Assembly (NCBI GenBank): GCA_937898265.1
Contig: CALEJM010000001.1
Span: 1 to 5,786, forward strand
Reading direction: 5' to 3'
Length of the DNA: 5,786 bases
From: an uncultured Porphyromonadaceae bacterium
Lineage (GTDB): Bacteria > Bacteroidota > Bacteroidia > Bacteroidales > Paludibacteraceae
Positions within the stretch are counted from its first letter, which is position 1. Each line of letters starts with the position of its first letter. This document shows, piece after piece, positions 1-5,786 of the stretch. The notes beneath the pieces are model-generated. The model made no database searches, was not told where the DNA came from, and saw nothing but the letters and a program-made list of their open reading frames with translations. Made by a program: the position numbers and the translations under genes.

Positions 1-3000
1 CAGGTTTTATGGAGCCAAGGGACCTATGGCCGCTTCCAACCTTTCAATTGGTGTGATGACCGACCCGACTGACCAAACTACATTCACAGAAATAACAACC
101 GTCAGTCCCGCTCAAACCTCTACGGTAACAAAGCAAAACTGGGAATTGTTTGAAATAGATTTCAGCAGTTACACTGGCAACGGAGAATATATTGCTTTCT
201 ACGATGGTACACGAAAAGCATTGAACCAATTCTATATTGACGATATCCGATTGGAGTTGAAACCAGCCTGCGAACGCCCTACTGATATAACGTTAACAAA
301 TATCAGTGAAAATTCGGTCTCTGCCACCTATTCACACGACCCAAGCATTACAGAGTTTGAGGCTGTAGTGCTTCAATCTGGAGATTCACTTCTCGCTCAA
401 AATGTAATAGCAACAGCAACAACCAACGGTGACACAATCACTGTCAATGGTCTAAGCACGGGCACTCTATACGACCTATACATTCGTGCCATCTGCTCCC
501 CAGGAGATACATCCGATTGGACAGACATGGTTACATTCAAAACAACAGAGATTACTCCACTGCCATATTTTACCACATTTGACAATACCGCCGACAATGA
601 CAAATGGTTCTTGATGAACGGCAATCAGGTCAACAAATGGCATATTGGAAATGCTGTTGGTTCTGGCGATAGCCTCTCACTCTACATCTCCGACAACAAT
701 GGTCTCAGCCATAATTATGCAGGAACGTTGTCTTATGTTTCTGCATATCGCACCTTCCACTTTGAACCGGGCGTCTATCGTGTCGCTTTTGATTGGATTT
801 GTGATGGTGCATATTCTACCGCTTCTACATCCACTGGCATAAGTGCCTTCTTAGTTCCAACCTACGAAAGTATCAAAGGTGGAGTTTTGTACTCTAAGTC
901 AATAACAGATCACACGGATTGGATAGCCCTTACCGATGAAGCTGGTAATAGCCTACTCTACAAATCCTCAACATGGCAGAACCTACAACAAGATATCTAT
1001 ATTCCTCAGGCTACCGACTATCACCTGCTATTCTTCTGGAAAAACGGAAACGGTACTCAAACCTATCCCCCTGCAGGTGCTATTGATAATGTCAGCATCG
1101 CTTCCTTAGGTTGCGCTGCTGCTGTCTCTCACGATTGTGGCGACGTCTACGACATTGTCACCTTCACGCCTGCTAATTGTACATCGGTAATTGCTTACGA
1201 GTATTTGGTAGATACAACGTCTATAGACCTCACACACCCAGAGACAGCCAACATTCATGCCATCACAACAAATGCCACAGACACCATTGTTGGCTTGACG
1301 CCTTATACCAATTATTACGGATATGTTCGTACCATTTGCACCAACAATGACACAGGAACATGGACGCGAATGGATTTCCAAACAGAGTGCAGTATCGTAA
1401 AGCGTTTCCCTTACACTTGGGATTTTGATGCTGATGACGAAGTTACCTACTCAACGCCTAACTGCTGGACAAAAATTTCAGGCCAGGGCGATTATCCTTA
1501 TGTCTACCCTTACAACAGTGCTCATTCTGGAGACAATGTGCTAAGACTGATGTCCTCCGCTATAACTACTTCTGCAACTGGACCATGTATTATAGCCTCA
1601 CCACGTCTTCACGTCTCTTCAATAAGTGACTATAGAGTAGAATTCTATACGTATTACACTACCAGCAATCAAGCAATAGGAGTGGGTGTTATGGAGGATT
1701 TGGATGATTTGAACACTCTAACCCCTATCGACACCTGTTATATCTCTGTTGCCAAGACTTGGGAAAAGCAAACTGTAAGTTTCAAGAACTACACAGGCAA
1801 CGGTAAGTATATTGTGTTCTTTAGTAATTACGGACTTCGTAAGGCTGTCAACAACATGTTCCTGGATGATATTAGTGTGCATGACGACCGCATCTGTATG
1901 ACACCAAGCGACCTTGGCGTTCAAAACCTGACGAGCAACAATGCCCAACTCTCTTGGAACATTAACAATGCTATCACTTGCGAAGTGTATGTAACTACAG
2001 CGGAAGTAGACCCAGACACTCTTGTTGGCAATGCTCCAGAAGTTGTGTTGCATGCCACAAACATCAACCAAAACCACATTGGTCTCTCTGGACTTTTAAC
2101 TCCAAACACTACCTATTGGTTCTATGTTCAGGCTGACTGTCAGGCGGCAGACGGAAAGCTCTCACTTTGGAGCGACGGTTACATGTTTACAACTCCGTGT
2201 CCGTCGTACACTCTGCCATTCAGCGAGAATTTTGTTGTCGTTGATTCAACGGCCGAAACAGCCGCCATTCCAAACTGTTGGCACTCCATTGTTGAGCAAC
2301 ATGGCAACGGTCAACCGATAGTAGAGTATCCCGTTATCAACACGAACGTAGAACCATTCGGCAGCAACGACAGTTGCGCATTGAAGATGAGTTGCTACTT
2401 TAAGAACGTATCACCAATTTTATCCTATACAAACACCTTCGTTGTTTTGCCAGAATTTGGTGGAAGTTTCAACAACCAAACCCTCCAATTCATCCACAAA
2501 CACCAAGAAGAGGGCGTTGCATATCTGCTGATAGGAACGATGAGCGATATAGGAGACGGCTCTACATTCACTCCGTTTGACACCATTCTTGTTCAAAACT
2601 TCTGGGATAGTTATGCCTACAACCTCTCCACAATCCCGAACAATCCAGGCACTCACCTGGCTCTTCAGTTGGATGGAGACCTCACCCATAACTCTGCTTC
2701 TATCTTAATTGACAATCTAAGTATTGACACTTGCAACGCATGTTCAATGCCAAGAAATCTCCGTGTAACAGATCTTGGACGCAGTTTGGTTGCTATCAGT
2801 GTCAACGCACTCAGCAACTCAGATTCTATTGTTGAAATCACGATTTCTCAAGACTCTGTTGTTGTGAGAGACACCATTCTTTCCACACACAATCTGCCTT
2901 GGATTGTCAAAGGTTTGGAGGGTAATACACAATATTCTACCAATGCAAGAGTGGTCTGCGATTCAGCAAACAATATCTTCTCTTCGTTCTGTCAAAATCC

Positions 3001-5786
3001 AATAACATTCAAGACAAGTTGCAAGCCTTTAAGTTTGCCATACACTGAGGATTTTGAAAACGAGTTCTTCCAATACGGGCATGCATTGGAAGGTTGCTGG
3101 ACCGGATACGTGGTGAATGATTTGATTGTTGCTCCTTACTATAAGGAAGGAGGATTCAAATCAAGAAAATCTATCTTTTTGGTAGGACAAGGAGGATGCT
3201 ACGCTATCTCACCTGAGATTGAAATTGATTCAATTCAAAATGTGTCGGTATCCTTCTTCGCTTCTCAATTTAACACATCCGAAAAATTAGAAGTTGGCAT
3301 TATAACCGATCCTAACGATCCAAGTTCTTTCGTTCCAACAGACACACTGTTTGTTGATTCAGAATGGACTCAATATTTCGTTGACTTCAAAAATTATACA
3401 GGAAACGGAAAGTACATCGCCTTTGTTGTTGGACGAAACAACATGGGTTGCACAATCAGTCTTGATGACATTGTGATTGATACAGAAAACACTTGCAGAC
3501 GTCCGTCATTGCCAGTTCAGGTTTCAAACACGACAACCTCCATTAACGCAAGTTGGGAGTCTGGCATCAGCAATGAATCTATTTGGGAGGTTGCCGTTCT
3601 TCCTTATGGTCAACAACCAGACGAAACAACAGTGCCTGTTCAAACCGTCTTTACGCCTCAGGTTTCTATTACGGGCTTAACACCAAGCACTCAGTATGGC
3701 GTCTTCGTTCGTTCTGTATGTTCAGCCACCGAGCACTCCAAATGGCAGGGTACAACGATGTCCACTATTTGTGGTCCACACTTGATTTCAGATTCTGTTT
3801 CATTGGTTGAGACTTTCAACGACTACGACATCTATCCAAATTGTTGGACGTCTTCAACGTCGAAACCATCGACATTGACCTACACTTTTGGTGACGGTGC
3901 TTTGGAATTAAACAGTGGTTCAACACCAAGTGTCAATGCGGTATCACCAGAATTGTACGGAACGCCTCTCAATCAAATTCAGATACGTTTCAAAGGTTTG
4001 GCTGACTACAAAGCGTCGAATCTGTCGGTAGGTGTGATGACCGACCCTAACGACCCTAATACATTTACGTCTCTCAAACAAATACAAATTTCAAATACCA
4101 AAGATTGGAGAAACTATATAGTTAACCTGAGCAACCATTCTGGTGGCGGCAGCTACATAGCTTTTGTTCTCATTAAAGCCAACAACAACAATGTTAGCTC
4201 TAAGGTGTATATTGACGATGTTGTTATTGAAAAGATGAGCCAATGTTCTGCTCCTGATTTTAGTATCACGGAATTGGACCGCGACACCCTCCAAATCAAC
4301 ATCACCCCAAATCTTATGGGTGACTCAATTTGGCAAGTTGTAGTAACTCCTCAGTCCTTGAACGAGGTTCCAGACTTTAGTGAAGCGGTTCTTAATCAAA
4401 CCACAACTAACACACAAATTATATTTACCAACTATGCGTCTCAGACCAACTATACGGTTTATGTTCGTAGTGTATGTGGTAACGACTCAACATCGTGGTA
4501 TTCTAACATTATTACAACACCATGTAGTAGTAATTTGATTGACTACACCCACTCGTTATCAGAAGATTTCAACAGTTATATTAACCTGTCGGAACCAGAT
4601 TGTTGGAAATGTGAACTTTTAACAGGAACTTCATACTCTCGAGTTGAGTGGGATACTGATTCTGCTAGTGATAATAAATATATGAAATTAGTGGGAGCTT
4701 CTCAAAGACGTTCCTATTTTGCAACGCCTGAACTAAGAGGATTGCCTACGAATCAATTAGAAGTGAGATTCAGGGCCAAAACGACCCAAAACCCAAATCG
4801 CTTCCAAATTGGCATAATGACTAACCCTAACGACGTAAGCACCTTTACGCCAACAGATACGATCTCTGTTCAGCCTGGTGAAACAGGTTGGAACGACTAC
4901 CGTATTCAATTCAGAAATTACGTAGGCAACGGTCATTATATTGCTTTCTTTACGTTTGTAGAGCCAAGCACTTGGAATTTTGATGACATCACTATCGCAC
5001 CAATTTCACAATGCTCAGCGCCTTATCTGACAGCAAGAGTCGTTGATTACAACGATGTGGAAGCAACTGTGGCTCCTGCACATCCGGCTGACAGTCTGTT
5101 TGAGTGCGTTGTTACACCATTGTCTGCCAACGATTCTCCTATAAGAACTGACATCGTAGCACTCGATACCTTAAGCACAGACAACAGCGTTGCTCATTTC
5201 ACAACACTTACACCGAACACGGTCTATAGTCTCTATGCACGTGCTCTGTGTGGTACTGATTGGGCTCGCCAAGACTTCATCACCCCTTGCGAGGCTGTTA
5301 TCATCAGTGACAGCACAGCTTACTCTGAGTCGTTTGATAACGATGGCACAGGTCCTAACCGACATCCTTCATGCTGGACATGCAACACCAGCTACACCAC
5401 TGCAGCAATGGGGTATCCTTTCATTTCTGGCGTTACACAACACAGTGGTACTGGCGCCCTCTATTTCTACAGTTCAGATGCTTACTACAGTTATGCAACG
5501 ACCCCTCGACTGACAGGCGTTGCCAACAACCGCTGGCGCGTGGAATTCTTTGTCAGCAAGAGCGATGCCAACCAAGTCTTAGAGGTTGGCGTGATGACTG
5601 ACCCGAACGACTACTCCACTTTTACCACTGTACAGACCGTTTCCCCAGTCTCACTCAACACATTTGAGCCTTTCGTTGTAGACTTTGCTTACTATAACGG
5701 CAATGGTCAATATGTGGCGTTCCGCGCTCCACAGGGAACAAACAACTCGATTTATTTGGATGATGTTGTGGTATCCATGATTCCAG
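1..5786 (+). CDS. Giant FN3 / jelly-roll repeat surface protein (internal fragment)
   Basis: One reading frame, with its first complete codon at base 2, stays open for 1928 codons to the window edge; neither start nor stop codon is present. The translation is an alternating string of seven fibronectin type III domains and eight jelly-roll modules (the first truncated) resembling the cleaved-adhesin / choice-of-anchor J modules of Bacteroidales surface proteins such as gingipain and HagA adhesin regions. No catalytic motif, membrane segment, signal peptide or coiled coil is visible in this part. Cysteines recur at fixed positions, which fits an exported, oxidised protein rather than a cytoplasmic one. 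The fragment alone would exceed 200 kDa. Known relatives are secreted or surface-anchored, often through the type IX system with a C-terminal sorting domain; that end is not visible here. The likely role, inferred only from architecture, is adhesion or an extracellular scaffold. Ligand and gene name are unknown. The in-frame ATG at base 26 lies in mid-domain and is not a credible start. Confidence 0.95.
2..268 (+). repeat. J0: C-terminal half of a jelly-roll module (truncated by window)
   Basis: Residues 1-89 of the visible protein. The fragment starts just before the signature loop (SIGVMTDPTD, near base 44), continues through a Trp-containing strand (NWELFEIDF) to the YTGNGEYIAF strand beginning at base 170, and closes with FYIDDIRLEL at 230-259. 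These three landmarks recur in the same order in J2 and J4-J7, so this is the back half of the same module type. Its Cys-Trp half lies upstream of the window. The next residue after a short KPA linker is the first Cys of FN3-1. Confidence 0.85.
269..1111 (+). repeat. Unit 1: FN3-1 plus divergent jelly-roll J1
   Basis: FN3-1 (residues 90-183) opens with CERP, has the strand pair LSTGTLYDLYIRAIC with its Cys codon at base 494, then DWTDMVTFKT. Unlike every other FN3 here it ends in Glu (codon at 548) instead of Cys. J1 (residues 184-370, bases 551-1111) starts with LPYFTTFD and is the longest jelly-roll. It lacks the Cys-Trp motif, the TDPND loop and the GNGKY strand. Instead it carries NKWHIGNAVGSGDSLSLYIS, a VAFDWICDG strand, a DWIALTDEAG segment, a WQNLQQDIYI strand, an FFWKNGNG strand and a closing PPAGAIDNVSIA. 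That is a second, recognisable subtype of Bacteroidales choice-of-anchor-J-like module, identified from memory of the family and not by a search. Confidence 0.85.
1112..1894 (+). repeat. Unit 2: FN3-2 plus jelly-roll J2
   Basis: FN3-2 (residues 371-463) begins with Cys at base 1112, has LTPYTNYYGYVRTIC (Cys codon at 1337) and ends DFQTEC (Cys codon at 1388). It carries two extra Cys, in HDCGD and ANCTS, so its disulfide pattern may be more complex than in its neighbours. J2 (residues 464-631) starts KRFPYTWDFD, has NCW (Cys codon at 1463), a degenerate signature loop VGVMEDLDD near 1682, a KNYTGNGKYIVFF strand near 1787 and the closing FLDDISV at 1859. Two further Cys lie in GPCII and DTCYI. 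The module is otherwise typical at 168 residues. Confidence 0.85.
1895..2740 (+). repeat. Unit 3: FN3-3 plus atypical jelly-roll J3
   Basis: FN3-3 (residues 632-733) is the longest FN3 of the array. It opens CMTP, then shows AQLSWNI and TCEVYVTT strands, LTPNTTYWFYVQADC (Cys codon at 2138), LWSDGYMFTT and a terminal Cys at 2198. The usual Arg before the strand Cys is replaced by Gln. J3 (residues 734-913) starts YTLPFSENF and has NCW with its Cys codon at 2276. Its signature loop is degenerate (IGTMSDIGDGSTFTPFDT near 2531), the YTGNGKYIAF strand is not recognisable (THLALQLDGD occupies that place), and it closes SILIDNLSID. It also contains a Cys pair in SCALKMSC and one more Cys at base 2732, three residues before the canonical Cys of FN3-4. 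Confidence 0.8.
2741..3493 (+). repeat. Unit 4: FN3-4 plus jelly-roll J4
   Basis: FN3-4 (residues 914-1007) is placed from the CSMP that aligns with the CxxP openings of its relatives; an extra Cys sits three residues earlier. It is the most divergent FN3: LEGNTQYSTNARVVC (Cys codon at 2957) is followed by FSSFC in place of the usual Trp segment, then ITFKTSC with its Cys codon at 3020. J4 (residues 1008-1164) begins LSLPYTEDFENE and has GCW with Cys codon at 3095. It then has SPEIEID, the loop VGIITDPNDPSSF near 3293, EWTQYFVDF, KNYTGNGKYIAFVV from 3389 and the closing ISLDDIVID. Two extra Cys (GGCYA and MGCTI) could pair with each other. Confidence 0.85.
3494..4243 (+). repeat. Unit 5: FN3-5 plus jelly-roll J5
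   Basis: FN3-5 (residues 1165-1257) is close to consensus for the array: CRRP, INASWES, IWEVAVLP, LTPSTQYGVFVRSVC (Cys codon at 3719), SKWQGTTMST and a terminal Cys at 3770. J5 (residues 1258-1414) has VETFN, NCW (Cys codon at 3842), the strand QIRFKGL, the loop LSVGVMTDPNDPNTFT around 4025, DWRNYIVNL, SGGGSYIAFVL in place of TGNGKYIAF, and closing VYIDDVVIE at 4205-4231. The Cys of NCW is the only one in J5, so it has no partner within its own module. Confidence 0.88.
4244..5011 (+). repeat. Unit 6: FN3-6 plus jelly-roll J6
   Basis: FN3-6 (residues 1415-1508) opens CSAP, has LQINITP, IWQVVVTP, YASQTNYTVYVRSVC (Cys codon at 4475), SWYSNIITT and a terminal Cys at 4523. J6 (residues 1509-1670) has SEDFN, DCW (Cys codon at 4601) with another Cys two residues further on, ATPELRGL, LEVRFRAK, the loop IGIMTNPNDVSTFTPTDT, WNDYRIQF, RNYVGNGHYIAFF near 4913 and the closing NFDDITI. 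All landmarks are present with modest changes (TNPND for TDPND). Confidence 0.88.
5012..5785 (+). repeat. Unit 7: FN3-7 plus jelly-roll J7
   Basis: FN3-7 (residues 1671-1763) opens CSAP like FN3-6, has VEATVAP, LFECVVTP with an extra Cys, LTPNTVYSLYARALC (Cys codon at 5249), DWARQDFIT and a terminal Cys at 5288. J7 (residues 1764-1928) has YSESFDND, SCW (Cys codon at 5372), ATTPRLTGV, WRVEFFVSK, the loop VGVMTDPNDYSTFT near 5585, FVVDF, YYNGNGQYVAFRA and the closing IYLDDVVVSM near the window end. The pattern predicts that another FN3 starting with Cys follows within a few residues beyond the window, or that the array ends there with a C-terminal domain. Confidence 0.87.

Noticed and set aside
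26..28. In-frame ATG as a possible gene start
   Set aside because: The reading frame is already open upstream, the ATG sits inside jelly-roll J0, and no signal peptide follows, which an exported repeat protein would need.
1718..2077. 119-codon open frame on the - strand
   Set aside because: It lies fully opposite unit 2/3 of the long + strand gene, shows no recognisable domain, and its residues are what the complement of this repeat coding sequence yields.
2420..2689. 89-codon - strand open frame, and the similar one at 1106-1381
   Set aside because: Both are shadows opposite conserved domains of the main frame, with no credible ribosome binding site or domain.
5190..5513. 107-codon + strand open frame in another phase
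   Set aside because: It overlaps FN3-7 and J7, whose motifs are intact in the main frame; its translation is low-information and has no family resemblance.
1..5786. CRISPR array, transposon or other DNA-level repeat as the cause of the periodicity
   Set aside because: The period of about 750-846 bases reflects protein domains; no short identical direct repeats with spacers, no terminal inverted repeats and no transposase motifs were seen.
1..5786. tRNA, rRNA, riboswitch, promoter or terminator
   Set aside because: No such signature was recognised, and the whole window is occupied by coding sequence with conserved domain motifs throughout.

Overview
The whole window lies inside one very long protein-coding gene on the + strand. 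Reading in the frame whose first complete codon begins at base 2, there is no stop codon across 1928 consecutive codons, and both the start and the end of the gene fall outside the window. No second gene, RNA gene, mobile element, promoter or terminator was found, and there is no intergenic space to hold one. The protein style points to a Bacteroidota bacterium, most likely an anaerobic Bacteroidales of gut or mouth type. It has strings of fibronectin type III (FN3) domains alternating with jelly-roll modules of the gingipain/HagA 'cleaved adhesin' or 'choice-of-anchor J' kind, Asn/Thr/Asp-rich composition and moderate base composition. The taxon is inferred from domain style, not from a marker gene.

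Layout: the window opens in the C-terminal half of a jelly-roll module (J0, bases 2-268). Seven composite units follow, each an FN3 domain of about 93-102 residues and then a jelly-roll module of about 157-187 residues: unit 1 269-1111, unit 2 1112-1894, unit 3 1895-2740, unit 4 2741-3493, unit 5 3494-4243, unit 6 4244-5011, unit 7 5012-5785. The unit period is 250-282 residues. Most jelly-rolls share a Cys-Trp near the N-terminus, a VGVMTDPND-type loop, a YTGNGKYIAF-type strand and a closing (L/I/F)DD(I/V) strand. J1 belongs to a visibly different subtype, and J3 has lost part of the signature. The units are alike in protein but largely diverged in DNA, so the array is old rather than freshly amplified.

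The most interesting regularity is a cysteine code. Every FN3 has a Cys at its first residue and another 72-81 residues later, at the end of the VRSxC strand. Six of the seven FN3 domains also end in a Cys that is followed 24-28 residues later by the Cys of the Cys-Trp motif in the next jelly-roll. The one unit without the first of these Cys also lacks the second. This suggests one disulfide inside each FN3 and one across each FN3/jelly-roll junction, making a stiffened, oxidised extracellular rod. The likely role is a giant secreted or cell-surface adhesin or scaffold. The signal peptide and C-terminal sorting domain that would confirm this are not in the window.
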